Positions 1 through 10,435 of a stretch of DNA of 64,000 nt are shown one piece after another. The first letter of the stretch is position 1; each line of letters starts with the position of its first letter. The notes beneath the pieces are model-generated. The model saw only the letters and a list, made by a program, of their open reading frames with translations. It had not been told where the DNA came from and did not search any database. The stretch spans positions 1,288,954 to 1,352,953 of the forward strand of contig NC_018335.1 in NCBI RefSeq assembly GCF_000234665.1. The letters are read 5' to 3'. Position numbers and translations under genes: made by a program. Source of the stretch: Leishmania mexicana MHOM/GT/2001/U1103. Its lineage: Eukaryota; Euglenozoa; Kinetoplastea; Trypanosomatida; Trypanosomatidae.

Positions 1-1233
1 GGCAAGGCAAACATTGAGACGACTGGCTCGAGCGTCGCTAAGCCACGGCTCGGCCTCTCGAACTCAAGTGTCTCAACGGCCGCCAGCGAAGTGAAGAAGC
101 GCAAGTCCGCCAGGCACAAGAGTAACACGAGCCGCCTGCAAGACAAGGCTGTGGGGCCCGTCAGCGGCAGCGCATCGCGTCGCCCTGTCCCAGGGAACGC
201 GTCGGACGTAGTGGCTTACCGTGCGGGGTTCGCCTCGGTGGTGAACTCTTTGAAGTCAACGGTGTCACAGTCGCTCTCTCATGTGCTGGGTCAGCAGCAA
301 CGGCACCGCTTGCTGTCCCCAGAGTCAGACGGAGTCCACACTGCCGAACCGCACCTGCACGGTGTTGGTGCAGGCCCGAGCGCACCTGATTCCACCCGTA
401 ACCGAAACGTCGACGCAACCGGCCCACAGCCACGCAAGGAGCGGCGATGTAAACCGTTGGCTGCCTCAACACATGCTCTCCAGGGTAGTGATCAGCGCCA
501 TCGCCAGCAGTCGCAGCCTCGACTGGACGGACCACTGCACCCTGACGGCGGTGCCTCTCAGCGAGCCACGGCTACCTTGATGGCTTTATCAGCGCTTCGC
601 AACGTCTCCGGGCCGCCGCCGGCCAAGTCCGCCGGCGACGCGAACAAGAGCAGCTACGTCCACCACACACGCTCGCACACCAACAACAACGGAGGCGAGA
701 CCGTGATCCCGGTGGTTGGTGGGGACGGCAACGACACCAACACATGCGTTACAAGTCGCGCTCGACGTCCTATAGTTGCGTGCGCGGTGCACGGCAACAA
801 CCGCGATAGTGACGAGCTGATGGCGACCCGCCGAGTGCAGAAGAAGAATGCCGTCGCGACACACGGCCGAACTGGCAACGGCGCTGTGGGTTCCATTGGC
901 TGCACAGATAGCTCCACGACGTCTTCCTATCAAGCAACCAGCATTATGTATGGCGCGCCGTACCACCCCTTTGCGAGGGCCTCAAAGGTGGACGGTGATG
1001 TGTGCGGGGCCCAGCAGCGGCAGACCCTACAGAGGCTCAAGAAGAAGATTGCCGACCACCGCGGCAGCGGCATCGCAAACACAACCAGCAGCATTGGCTC
1101 CCGTCACTCGCTGACGCCTGCGCGGCAGATACAGCACCAGCCGCAGCTCGCGAAGGAGGATGGTGGCAGCGGCGACGGCAAAACGCCCCAGTTTAATGCC
1201 GCCACAGCTGCATCCCCCGATACTGGCATCTGA
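1..1233 (+). CDS. 3' part of an unknown, mostly disordered protein (5' end outside the window)
   Basis: The frame is open from the first base of the window to a TGA at 1231-1233. It begins without an ATG: position 91 is a GTG inside the frame, not a start. The gene therefore begins upstream, and only its last 410 codons or so are seen. The visible protein is rich in Ser, Thr, Gly, Arg, Gln and His, with short polar repeats and basic clusters, such as KKRKSARHK near the left edge and LKKKIADHR near the end. I see no folded domain, membrane segment or zinc motif. It looks like a long disordered tail, common in trypanosomatid regulatory or cytoskeletal proteins. The missing N-terminal part may carry the domain that defines it. 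Function unknown. The coding call rests on frame length and GC-rich codon use. Confidence 0.8.
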   Translation, partial: GKANIETTGSSVAKPRLGLSNSSVSTAASEVKKRKSARHKSNTSRLQDKAVGPVSGSASRRPVPGNASDVVAYRAGFASVVNSLKSTVSQSLSHVLGQQQRHRLLSPESDGVHTAEPHLHGVGAGPSAPDSTRNRNVDATGPQPRKERRCKPLAASTHALQGSDQRHRQQSQPRLDGPLHPDGGASQRATATLMALSALRNVSGPPPAKSAGDANKSSYVHHTRSHTNNNGGETVIPVVGGDGNDTNTCVTSRARRPIVACAVHGNNRDSDELMATRRVQKKNAVATHGRTGNGAVGSIGCTDSSTTSSYQATSIMYGAPYHPFARASKVDGDVCGAQQRQTLQRLKKKIADHRGSGIANTTSSIGSRHSLTPARQIQHQPQLAKEDGGSGDGKTPQFNAATAASPDTGI

Positions 1234-3047
1234 CCAGCTTTGTGCCGTAAATCCAATGCACAGTAGTGCACGGGCTTCTTTTTTCTGCTTTCTGTTGTCC
1301 TGTTGTTGTCCTCCGATGCACAGGATGCCACATCCTCCCTTGCTCTCTCACGTCATTCGGGGGGGGCAGGGGGTTGGGGGAGGGAGCGGCACGTGGGTGT
1401 GTTGGCTGGCTCGCTCCTCCCACTTCGCTCTGTTTTCGCTGTTCTGCGTTGTATGATTTCGTCGCTTCTCGTTCTCGTTCCTTCCTTGTCGTACGTTTGT
1501 GTGCGCATGCGTTGCGCGCGCTCTCCTGTTGTTGAGGGGGCCGGATGGAGGGTGGGAGGGGCGCGTACGAGTGCGCACACCGCACAAGGCAACGCCGCCG
1601 CTACCACAGTCTATCTTGTGCGCTACTTTTCCATTTCGTCTCCGTCTCTTCCCGAGCCTCTTGAGTGTTCCTTTCGCTGTCACCTTCCTGCCGCGCTGTC
1701 GCCGGAGCTGACGTGGGTGAGATAGAGAGAGGCTGAGAAGGCGCATGCTTTACTTCTCTCCTCACCCCGCACCACGGACACACGCACGCACACCCACCCA
1801 CCCACACTGTATCAGGCGGTACAGTAACACTTTGTTTGTTTCTTCCTTTTTTCGGTGGTGTCGATGGTAGTGGTGGTAGGGGGTGGAACAGACGAAACAA
1901 CTCCGCCCCCACCCCCTACCCTCTCCAAGGGCAAAGGTGCGGGTATTGTGTGATGGAGCTGGTGCGAATCCCACGGGGCTGTCGTCGTTCTTAGGTCTCT
2001 TTTTTACTCGTTGTTCACGTCTGTTGTGCAAAGATTTTGACCTCCCTCTCTCCCTCTCTCCCTCTCTCCCCCTTGTTCTCCATCCTCAAAGACGTCACGG
2101 CTGAGATGGCGCAGAGAGCTTCTTAATAACTAGACGAGCGAGCGACTTCGAACGCACAACATGGATGAAGCAGCAGCAGGAAGGCGTCCATCAACGCCGT
2201 GCGCATGGAACACTCGAGAAGACATACGGTCGCAACAGCTCACGAGGAAGCTCCGCGACAAGCACAGCACGCGCGAAGTGCTCATCTCGCCCTTTATCCC
2301 TACCTTCTGCGGGCGTGCTGATGTAGGCTCTTTGCAGTTCTTCTTTTGGCTCAGCCGCTCTCTGTCCCCTTATCTTCACCAGACACATGTACGTGTGAAG
2401 GGCGTTTCCCATGTATGACACGTCTTTGATGATATATATTCCTAGGCCGTTGCTTATGGGTGTGCGGGAGGGGGGTGGGTGGGTGGTGGCGGGCGGAGAC
2501 GTGGTTTGAATGGAGGAGACGGGGAAGAGGTATCCCGTTGCAGTCGAAGGGCTAGTCAAGGGGAGACGCCATTTCTTTGCAGTGTGCGAGAGGCATCCGA
2601 CACTTCAATGCCAACGCGACTTGCAGATTTGTGCGCGTAGGCTCACGCACCGCTCCTTCTTTTTCTTCGACACTCCTCACCCACCACTGCTGCCGTCTCT
2701 CTCTCCTTCTCTGCGAAAGGGCCCCCTCCTCATTCTGTGCGTGGATGACTATCCTGCTGTGCCTCTCGCTTTGATGCCCTCCTCTCCCCTCTTTCTCGTG
2801 TCTTTCCCTTTTCCCGCCCACCATCCCCCCCCTCACCCTACGCCCACAGATGCCGACATCGCACCGAAGAGAACCGTAGACTCAGAAAAGCAAAGCAGAT
2901 GTCGCTCAACATGCTTTTATTCTCTTCGTTTTCTTTTTTGTTGCTTCGCTTCATTTGAAGGTCGCTGCTGCAGCTCTTTGTCTCTCTGCTCTTTTCCTCG
3001 GTCTTAATAGGTTTCACGACTTTACTGATGTACTCATCCCGCCCCCC

Positions 3048-3113
3048 GCCTGCCCGCCGCCTGCCCGCCGCCTGCCCGCCGCCTGCCCGCCGCCTGCCCG
3101 CCGCCTGCCCGCC
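3048..3113. repeat. Six perfect copies of an 11-nt GC-rich tandem repeat
   Basis: The unit GCCTGCCCGCC is repeated six times without a mismatch (3048-3058, 3059-3069, 3070-3080, 3081-3091, 3092-3102, 3103-3113) and is followed by a partial unit. It lies in the 3'UTR/intergenic region after the first gene. It is a minisatellite and copy number is likely to vary between strains. Confidence 0.95.
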
Positions 3114-3766
3114 GCCGTGTGCGTGTCTTTGTCGATTTTCTGTGCTTACTTCAAGGATCTCCGCCTCTTGTTCCCTTTCTTCCTTTTGAACTTTGCATTC
3201 GTACGCGAGGCTCCTTTTTTTTCTGCGCGTATACATGTGTACACCTGTACGTCTGTAGGTGCTCGTGCGTCAGTGCGTGTGTCTGTACGCTACGAGCATG
3301 TCTGTGGGTGCGCTAAGCTGTATGTAGATACCCTCTCTCTTGTCTGGCTGTCGATGTCGTCCTTTCTTTCTGCTTTCTTACCATGACTGCCTTCGTGAAG
3401 CTGTTCGTGGTTGTGGACGTGCGCGCTTGAGTGGCGCTTGGTATCTCTGACTGTGCATTTTTGGAAGCTGGTGCTGCAGTCCGTAACGGAACGACAAACA
3501 ACGCAAGAATACGTGAGCACAGGTGTGAAAGAAGGCGGCGCGTGCTGAGGCGACGATGATCGACAACACCCATAGAAGTATCTCTCCTGCGAACGCTGGG
3601 GGGGGGGCGCTGCTTCCTCTGCGTGAGCCACTGCATCGTCGTCCCATCTCTCTGCCTGCTGCTCCTGGGGTGCACAGACAACTGTCCCCAGGTGTAGGCT
3701 ACCCTGGAATCAAGTCGATCAGCACTGTAGGCGCCTGAGTGCGTGCAGCGGGCCTCCTCGACAGTG

Positions 3767-3861
3767 CTTTCCTCTTATTCTGTCTTCATCCTGCCTCCTC
3801 CTCCTCCTGCAAAAAAACAAACACCCCCCTCCCCCCACACCCACCCACATACCCACACAAG
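3767..3861 (+). promoter_or_regulatory. Predicted trans-splice acceptor for the GlcN6P deaminase mRNA
   Basis: A pyrimidine tract at 3767-3809 is followed by an AC-rich stretch whose first AG is at 3860-3861. No ATG lies between this AG and the ATG at 3989, giving a 5'UTR of about 127 nt before the spliced leader is added. The mechanism is established for kinetoplastids; this site is inferred. Confidence 0.45.
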
Positions 3862-3988
3862 CCCACAAGCACACGCGCTTCAGGTTTTCGTCTACGATTG
3901 CCACTTGCCACTACGCTGAACCTCTTGTCCCCTCCTTTGACTGGTAGCCAGTACCCCCCCCCCCCCATTGTACATACTTGTATCGACC

Positions 3989-4828
3989 ATGCGGATCGTC
4001 ATCTCCGAGACGGCGGACAAGGTGGCGGACTACACGTCTAATTACGTGATCAAGTCCATCAACGATTTCAAGCCAACGGTAGACCGGCCGTTTGTGCTTG
4101 GGCTGCCGACGGGCGAGACGCCGATGCGCACGTACCAGAAACTGATCGTTGCGTACCGCGAGGGCCGCGTGTCGTTCAAGAACGTGATCACGTTCAACAT
4201 GGACGAGTATGTGGGGCTGCCAGCGGACCACCCGGAGAGTTACCACTACTTCATGAAGCACAACTTCTTCGACTACGTAGACATCCCCGAGCAGAACCGG
4301 CACATCCTGAACGGAAACGCGCCGGATCTGATCGAGGAGTGCCGTCAGTACGAGGAGAAGATCCGGGCTGTTGGCGGCATCCACCTGTTCCTCGCCGGGA
4401 TCGGGACGGACGGACACCTTGCGTTCAACGAGCCCGGGAGCAGCCTGTACAGCCGCACGCGCGTCAAGAGCCTGAACGCGGAGACGAGGGAGAGCAACGC
4501 GCGGTTCTTTGACAACGACGTGTCGCGTGTGCCGACGATGGCGCTAACGGTTGGGCTGCGCACAATCATGGAGGCCAAGGTTGTGCTGATGATTGCCACT
4601 GGTGCCGGCAAGGCTCTCGCGGTCGCGCGGTGCGTGGAGGGCGGGATCACACACATGTGCACTGCAACGATGCTCCAGATGCACCCCGCCGCGGTGCTGT
4701 GCCTGGACGAGGACGCGACGCTGGAGCTGAAGGTGCGGACGACGCGCTACTTCAAGTTGCTGCTGAACACGGAGAAAGCGCTGGAGGAGCGCCAGAGCAA
4801 CATGAATCGTACCTATTCGAAGCTGTAG
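3989..4828 (+). CDS. Glucosamine-6-phosphate deaminase (isomerase), glycosomal
   Basis: Converts glucosamine-6-phosphate to fructose-6-phosphate and ammonia, letting the cell feed amino sugars into glycolysis. The 279-residue protein aligns with E. coli NagB almost without gaps, so residue numbers coincide. D72 lies in MDEY, and D141, H143 and E148 lie in GIGTDGHLAFNEPG. The phosphate-contact residues R172 and K208 are also present. The allosteric-site residues known from NagB (S151, S152, R158, K160) are conserved. One oddity is GLPTGETP at 38-45, where NagB has GGTP. The protein ends in SKL, a type 1 peroxisomal signal, predicting import into the glycosome, where the sugar-phosphate enzymes of kinetoplastids reside. 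The start is the first ATG after the predicted splice site; an upstream TTG at 3968 in the same frame is not a start. Family call is very secure; location is strongly suggested by SKL. Confidence 0.96.
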   Translation: MRIVISETADKVADYTSNYVIKSINDFKPTVDRPFVLGLPTGETPMRTYQKLIVAYREGRVSFKNVITFNMDEYVGLPADHPESYHYFMKHNFFDYVDIPEQNRHILNGNAPDLIEECRQYEEKIRAVGGIHLFLAGIGTDGHLAFNEPGSSLYSRTRVKSLNAETRESNARFFDNDVSRVPTMALTVGLRTIMEAKVVLMIATGAGKALAVARCVEGGITHMCTATMLQMHPAAVLCLDEDATLELKVRTTRYFKLLLNTEKALEERQSNMNRTYSKL

Positions 4829-6534
4829 GCTTTTGTGTTACGCCCACGTGTAAGCATGCCCATCGTCTCCGCTGCCGGGCCGCGTGCCCGGAGGGTGCAG
4901 CAGCGCGTCTCCTCCATTGTGGCAAACTACACGCAGACAACTTCGCTGCCCTCCGTCTTCGTCCCCTCCCCGCTGTCCTGTTCCCTTACATGTTTCACTT
5001 TCGCTTTCTTTCTTATTTTTTTCTTTGGCTCGTGTTTCCTTGGCTGATGGACCCTGCGCGTGTGTGTGTGTGTGGTGTGCGTGTTTATTGAACTGTGATT
5101 CACCGCACCCATGCACAACATTGCTAACCCACCTGCCTCGCCGGCGCGCTTCTCCTTTCTCGCACCCTCCACCACACACACACACACACACACACACACG
5201 CGCAGGGAAGGGCAGGCAGGGCGTGTGCAGATCATGGAGGGTTCGGGAGGGGGGGCATCACTGATATTCCAAGGGTAGGCGCGTGCGTGGGTGTGGTTGA
5301 AATGGGTGATGGTGGCTCAGCGTGGAAAAGACACGAGAAATATGTGTTCGCCTGTCTGCCCTTTTTCCGCCGACACATTTCTTTTACAAACACGTGCCAG
5401 TGCCCAGCGCTGCATGCCCACATGCACAGAGAGCGAGATGGGAGGGCTCAGATTGCTGTGCCAGGTGCTGCTGTTTTCGGAGAGTGCGCTGGGGCCTGCG
5501 CACAACTTTCTGCTTCCCCGCACCCGCGAGCGCACCCCCTCCCCTCATCTCCGTGCCGCCATGGCTGCCGGCGAGACCCCACACCCGCTCTGCTATTCAG
5601 CGTGCGGTGGCCGTAGCTGTGCGTGTATGCGCGTGCGGCTGCATGTGGGCTGCAAAACGGAAAAGTCACTCGTTGCAGACTGCAGTTGAAGTGGCCTCAC
5701 CTCTCAGCACGAGGTTCATGGGAGGCGGTACCGATGGGCCCTTCTTACACGTGAGAATGGTCCTGCTTTCGTGGTCGCTACCGCTGCAGCGCTGGTGCAG
5801 TCGCGTAATGCTACCATACGCTGCCCGGTGCGCAGGAGGGGTCTGCTCTGGGGGTCAGTGGCGGTCGTGCGCGTGTGTGGGCGTTTGCATGTGCTGTACT
5901 GCATGCACGTACGCGATGCCTTGGAAAGAGGCCGCCACGCCGCGTCCGAATCTGCTGGACGCGCTAACACGCGGCGCTCTTTGCCGTGCAATGAACTGCT
6001 GTCTCCACTGCTCCTCCCCAAATTTCCTGCGTTGCCTCCCTCTCCTCCCCGTCTCCTGTGTTTCACGTCATCGGCGTGCTTCATCACGCGCACCCCCCAC
6101 ACCTTCACATGCGACATCGCCGCCACACCAATGCATTCGTGTGTGGCACAACCTTTGGTGTCTGCTTTCTCCATCTGACTCGCCTCGCCCCCTCCCCCGG
6201 CGCCATCCGTGTGCGTATGCGCGTCTCCATGTGCATCTGTTGGGTCGCCAGTTCTCTGTGCGTTTAGACCTGTCATCAGCGTAATATACCCCCCTCCCTC
6301 CCACACCTTTTCCTTCTCCTTGTAGTGATTTCGCGTGTATCCTGCCGCGAATTACGTTGGCGAAGTACTCCGTTGCTCCTAACTAGCCCTCGGCCCGCCC
6401 GCCTCTCACTCTCTCAGCTGCGCTGTGGTTCCGTGACTGTGTTCGAGCACCTTTAGACAGACACACATACACACACACACACACAAGCGGCCGACACGCA
6501 CCTCCTTGCACCCTACTCCATACACGCTGAAAAG
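4829..6534. other. Intergenic region between GlcN6P deaminase and CCT alpha
   Basis: About 1.7 kb with no supported gene. It holds (CA)n at about 5173-5200, (GT)n near 5060-5080, CT-rich tracts and a (CA)n just before the CCT start (6464-6485). A 320-codon open frame at 5322-6284 begins without ATG and is Cys/Arg/His/Pro-rich, with a 196-codon frame on the opposite strand; I treat both as chance. Confidence 0.7.
6289..6325 (+). promoter_or_regulatory. Predicted trans-splice acceptor for the CCT alpha mRNA
   Basis: An almost pure pyrimidine tract runs from 6289 to 6320 and is followed at once by TGTAG, with the AG at 6324-6325. The next tract and AG (6416-6417) could be an alternative site. 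The first ATG downstream is the CCT start at 6535. Confidence 0.5.
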
Positions 6535-8175
6535 ATGCAGCCGAAGCAGAAGGCAGCCCTTGGCATCAACGGCACCCGTACCAGCGGCATCGCCGTTCGT
6601 CGCGAGAACGTGACTGCCGCGTTGGCCGTGGCAAATGTCGTGAAGTCGTCGCTGGGCCCCATCGGTCTGGACAAGATGCTGGTGGACGACGTCGGTGATG
6701 TGTTGGTGACGAACGACGGTGCGACGATCCTGAAAAGTCTCGACGTGGAGCACCCAGCCGCGCGCCTACTGGTTGATCTGGCCCAGCTCCAGGACAAGGA
6801 GATTGGCGACGGAACCACCTCTGTCGTGATTCTTGCTGCGGAGCTGCTGAAGCGGGCCCAGGAGCTCGTTTCGCAGGGCATCCACGCGACGAGCATCATT
6901 GCCGGCTATAAGCTTGCCATGCGTGAGGCACTGCGCTACCTGAACGACAATCTCGGCTGTGCCGTGGACAGTCTCGGCAAGGATGTGCTGCTGAACGTCG
7001 CGCGCACCTCCATGTCGAGCAAGATTCTCAACAACGACGCGGATCTGTTCGCGAAGATCGTAGTGGATGCTATCATGTCTGTCAAGACGGTTAACGACTT
7101 TGGTGATGTCATCTACCCTCGTAAGGCGGTGTCGATCCTGCTGCAGCACGGCAGGAGCCTGCACGAGTCACGGCTGGTGCAGGGCTTCGCGATGAACCTC
7201 TCTCGCGCCGCACAGGGCATGCCGACCTCGGTGAAGGATGCTAAGATTGCCCTCATCGACTTTGACCTGCGCGCTGTCAAGATGAAGCTTGGCATCAACA
7301 TCACCATCACGGACCCCTCCAAGGCCGAGGCGATCCGCCAGCGTGAGCTCGACATCACGAAGGAGCGCATTCAGAAGATGATCGCGGCCGGCGCCAACGT
7401 CATCATGACGACGTGGGGCATCGAGGATAGCATGATGAAGTACATGGTGGACAACAACGTGCTTGGCGTGCGCCGTGTCAAGAAGGATGACATCCGCCGC
7501 ATCGCCAAGACTACCGGCGCGCAGGTGGTGCACACCATGTCCGACCTCGAGGGCGAGGAGGTTTTCGACCCCAAGTGGCTCGGTCGGTCGGAGAAGGTGT
7601 ACGAGGAGCGCATTGGTGACGATGACTGCATCATTATTGCCGGCACCTCAAATGCCGTGTGTGCCACCATCGTGTGCCGCGGCGCGAACTACTTCATGCT
7701 AGAGGAGATGGAGCGCGCGCTGAACGACGCACTGTGGGCTGTGGCGCGCACGTGTGACGCCAGCTGCGTCGTTGCAGGCGGCGGCTCAGTGGAGGCGGCG
7801 GTGTCGGTGTACCTGGAAAACTTTGCCCGCACACTGAGCTCACGCGAGCAGCTGGCGGTGGCCGAGTACGCCGAGGCGCTGCTCATCATTCCGAAGGTGC
7901 TGGCGCTGAATGCTGCCCTCGACGCCACGGACCTCGTCGCGAAGCTTCGCGTCGAGCACACGCAGGCACAGAGCAGCGGTCAGCAGACGGAGGCGCGCTT
8001 TACCGGACTGGATCTGCACAACGGCACGCTACGCAACAACATCAAGGCGGGTGTGCTGGAGCCAAAGCCTAGCAAGGTCAAGTCCCTGCAGTTCGCGACG
8101 GAGGCGGCTGTGACAGTGCTGCGTATCGACGACTGCGTTCGCCTCAACCCTGATGAGGAGGACCAGCAGCGCTGA
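6535..8175 (+). CDS. T-complex protein 1 subunit alpha (CCT1) of the cytosolic chaperonin
   Basis: Subunit of the eight-membered cytosolic chaperonin ring that folds actin, tubulin and other proteins in an ATP-dependent cycle. At 546 residues it has the normal family length. Group II chaperonin signatures are in order: VKSSLGPIGLDKMLVDD near residue 37, NDGATIL at 60-66, GDGTTSVV at 91-98 (nucleotide site, D92), the apical region in the middle, the predicted catalytic Asp D398 in MERALNDAL, and an AGGGSVE loop near residue 416. The string VEHPAARLLVDLAQLQDKE resembles the alpha subunit more than the other seven paralogues, which is why I assign CCT1. The C-terminus is acidic and polar (NPDEEDQQR). 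The ATG at 6535 is the first after the splice signal. Expression in this organism is expected to be controlled after transcription. Confidence 0.95.
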   Translation: MQPKQKAALGINGTRTSGIAVRRENVTAALAVANVVKSSLGPIGLDKMLVDDVGDVLVTNDGATILKSLDVEHPAARLLVDLAQLQDKEIGDGTTSVVILAAELLKRAQELVSQGIHATSIIAGYKLAMREALRYLNDNLGCAVDSLGKDVLLNVARTSMSSKILNNDADLFAKIVVDAIMSVKTVNDFGDVIYPRKAVSILLQHGRSLHESRLVQGFAMNLSRAAQGMPTSVKDAKIALIDFDLRAVKMKLGINITITDPSKAEAIRQRELDITKERIQKMIAAGANVIMTTWGIEDSMMKYMVDNNVLGVRRVKKDDIRRIAKTTGAQVVHTMSDLEGEEVFDPKWLGRSEKVYEERIGDDDCIIIAGTSNAVCATIVCRGANYFMLEEMERALNDALWAVARTCDASCVVAGGGSVEAAVSVYLENFARTLSSREQLAVAEYAEALLIIPKVLALNAALDATDLVAKLRVEHTQAQSSGQQTEARFTGLDLHNGTLRNNIKAGVLEPKPSKVKSLQFATEAAVTVLRIDDCVRLNPDEEDQQR

Positions 8176-9546
8176 GGGCTGCTTTTCCTACCGATTATGA
8201 GAGTCGGACGAGGTGTAGCGAGCAGCAGCAGACGCCGGATACCAAGGCGAGGCACGGGGGTTGAGAGCGCGTCCACATAGATTGTCGCTCGCCAAGTAAG
8301 AACGAGGAAGTCGATCCAAAGGCTGCCGTGCGCATAGGTATGCCTATGCGCACGCGTCGACGTCTCTCTCTCACACTCTCTGCGTGTGCTCCGTACTCTT
8401 GTTGCTTTCCAGCGCACGTGTCTGCGGTTCTGTCCTCTGCTTGCGTGCCCGTGTCGTTCCGCTCTTTGCTACATCGTTACGCCGTCTCCTTGTGTGTCGA
8501 GTCGCTGCACGCGTCCCTCTCTTCCTGTCAGCCTCCTCTTCCTCCCCGCCTGCACATCTGCCTCTGCTTCGCACCGGGCGTGTACTCGCGCGCGTGTGCG
8601 CGTGCGCAGGCGCTTCGCCAAGGCGCGGACCCTGTAACAAGGCAGTGGATGCCGTGTTGTTTGAAGGACTGGGTTATGCGGACGGAAGCGGGCAGAGGAG
8701 GCGGCAGAGAAGAGCGGCCGGGACAACGAGTGGAGGACGGCTATTTCTAAACCGTACCGCACAGATAGAGCTAGGGAGAGGATGGGGAGGGGGAGGAGGA
8801 GGTGAAGTGGGAGGCGTCTCCGTGTGCTCGTCGCGTTTTTGTTTTCCCGTTTCTGACATGTTTTCGGCGTTTCCTTTACTGTGTCCGTCTCCAGTGTCCC
8901 TCCCCGTCGCGTTGTCTGAGCGTGTCTGTCTGCCGACTCCCTTCCAGTACCGCAACCGACTCGGACTGTAAGAAGGATGCGGCGAGAGGTGCGCAAGGAT
9001 GCACACATCCGCATGCATCTATCGGAGCACGAACTCTGACGGCGGGTGGCAGAGACTCGTCGTAGGTGCTCGCTCGATTTACGCCTATGCAGATTGGAGA
9101 GGAGAGGTCGAACGCAGGAAAAGGAGTGGGAGAGGGGGCGTGTGGCGTGTGGCGCAGAAGGGGAGGGCCGAGGTGCAGTTCACCGTTTCCGGCGTCCACA
9201 TGCCCGAACACGCAAGGCAGCGGGCAACGCGAGCGCACACGTGAGAGAAAGCGACGATCAGATGTGCGTGCGTGCCTTCACCTGCGGGGAGGCTTATTTT
9301 TTTTCTTTCCCGCGCCGTGTGGACGATCTTGAGCTCGGCGGATGGAGAGGGACGTGAAAGGGGAACTACAGTTTTGGCGCTCGTGCTCGCGTGCGTGTGT
9401 GCCCTCCTTCCTGTTGCGATGCTGTCGCAAATCGTCGATGGACCACCGTGTAGCTCGCTCGAACCGGCCCTCCTCTTTCCGTTCCGTGGTCGTGCAGGGT
9501 GGTCTCCGGTGGTGCGTGTGGGTTAAGTAATTAGCAGAGGGGGAGA

Positions 9547-9569
9547 GTGAGTGAGTGAGTGAGTGAGTG
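9547..9569. repeat. GTGA tetranucleotide microsatellite
   Basis: About six uninterrupted GTGA/GAGT units follow a short GA-rich stretch. The repeat lies in noncoding sequence after CCT alpha. Confidence 0.85.
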
Positions 9570-10094
9570 AAGGGGCGAAAAGGCGAAAGCAGCCACCCAC
9601 CTTAAAAAAAAGAATACCGTGTGCCCATGCATCCCCCATCCACCTTCACACAAGCGTATGCATGTGTGTGTGTGTACAGGTGCCCCTTCAGGTGACTGGT
9701 TGGCGGGCAGGTCTTCACACGTGCGCGCCACTGAGATAGGAAGCGAACAAAGCGAAACAAAACGCAGAAGCACGCAAGTGCGCGGGTGGGCACTCCGACA
9801 GAGAATGAAGCCGCGAAAGCTAAGAAAATCGCACACAAACGTGAGGCATGCGTGGCACTCTCACCGATCTCTCTTCTGCTCCACTCCCTCTGTCGCACTC
9901 TGCATAGATCCTGCGGAGGAGGAGCGGCACGAATTGGTGCTCTTGCGCACGTCGGCACTCCCCCCTCCACATCTGGCTATGGCTCTCATGCTTCTGTGTG
10001 CGGGCGTGTTGTGCAATGATGCAGCGTCCTCTGACGCGTCTGACGTATCTGCCTCGTTGCCGCTGGATTACCACATGGAGGCCGAAGCGGTGAC

Positions 10095-10221
10095 GCATGA
10101 TGCTGTTGTGCGTGTGTGCATGTGTTTCCTCCTCCAACGCCTTTTCAACTCCCTTCAGCCCTCTCCTCTCGCGCCTTGCTCACTTCGTATACACATGCGC
10201 ACACACGCAACAGCATCATGC
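10095..10221. repeat. 30-nt imperfect inverted repeat at the edge of the assembly gap
   Basis: Arm 10095-10124 and arm 10192-10221 are reverse complements at 27 of 30 positions, with about 67 nt between them. The right arm ends five bases before the N run at 10226. The arms could form a strong hairpin, which could help explain a sequencing gap, or they could be a read artefact. Confidence 0.75.
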
Positions 10222-10225
10222 AAGA

Positions 10226-10325
10226 NNNNNNNNNNNNNNNNNNNNNNNNNNNNNNNNNNNNNNNNNNNNNNNNNNNNNNNNNNNNNNNNNNNNNNNNNNN
10301 NNNNNNNNNNNNNNNNNNNNNNNNN
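10226..10325. other. Assembly gap (100 N)
   Basis: Exactly 100 N, a conventional placeholder for a gap of unknown size. The sequence to its right is cloning vector, so the true contents between 10225 and 11005 are unknown. Confidence 0.98.
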
Positions 10326-10435
10326 GAAGAAAGGCCCACCCGTGAAGGTGAGCCAGTGAGTTGATTGCAGTCCAGTTACGCTGGAGTCTGAGGCTCGTCC
10401 TGAATGATATCAAGCTTGAATTCGTTGACGACGTC
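10326..10435. other. Cloning-vector left arm (contamination)
   Basis: This stretch is unlike the surrounding DNA. It carries a polylinker-like cluster of restriction sites: GATATC, AAGCTT, GAATTC and GACGTC. It also contains CAGTCCAGTTACGCTGGAG at about 10369, which I recognise from memory as the left sequencing-primer site of pSMART-type plasmids. It stops exactly where a copy of 45461 onward starts (10436). It is not part of the genome. Confidence 0.9.

Larger units (their letters stand above)
1234..3988. other. Intergenic region: 3'UTR of the first gene and leader of the GlcN6P deaminase gene
   Basis: No supported gene. The region is dominated by CT-rich and GT/CA-rich low-complexity DNA. 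It contains a perfect 11-nt tandem repeat (3048-3113), several long T/C tracts (about 1840-1860, 2041-2090 and 2930-2995) and a C14 run at 3953-3966. Its ORFs are compositionally biased, overlap on both strands and lack recognisable domains, so I treat them as chance. Confidence 0.7.
8176..10225. other. Long 3'UTR/intergenic region after CCT alpha, left of the first gap
   Basis: No supported gene. It holds CT-rich and GT-rich tracts, a GTGA microsatellite at about 9547-9569, and, next to the gap, a long imperfect inverted repeat (10095-10124 against 10192-10221). Frames here, including one of 195 codons at 8384-8971, are low-complexity and domain-free. Confidence 0.65.

Noticed and set aside
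1942..1976. tRNA B-box-like string GGTGCGAATCCCAC
   Set aside because: Only a partial match (GGTTCGANTCC expected) and no A box or cloverleaf arms around it.
3571..3578. CATAGAAG octamer of the S-phase mRNA cycling element type; also at 17046-17053 and AATAGAAG at 31816-31823
   Set aside because: Single scattered copies. With the degenerate consensus about four hits are expected by chance in 64 kb, and none lies next to the cyclin gene.
5322..6284. 320-codon open frame between GlcN6P deaminase and CCT alpha
   Set aside because: No ATG start, Cys/Arg/His/Pro-biased composition, no domain, and a comparable frame on the opposite strand.
9619..10359. Open frame running through the N gap
   Set aside because: Its length comes from the unknown bases and it continues into vector sequence.
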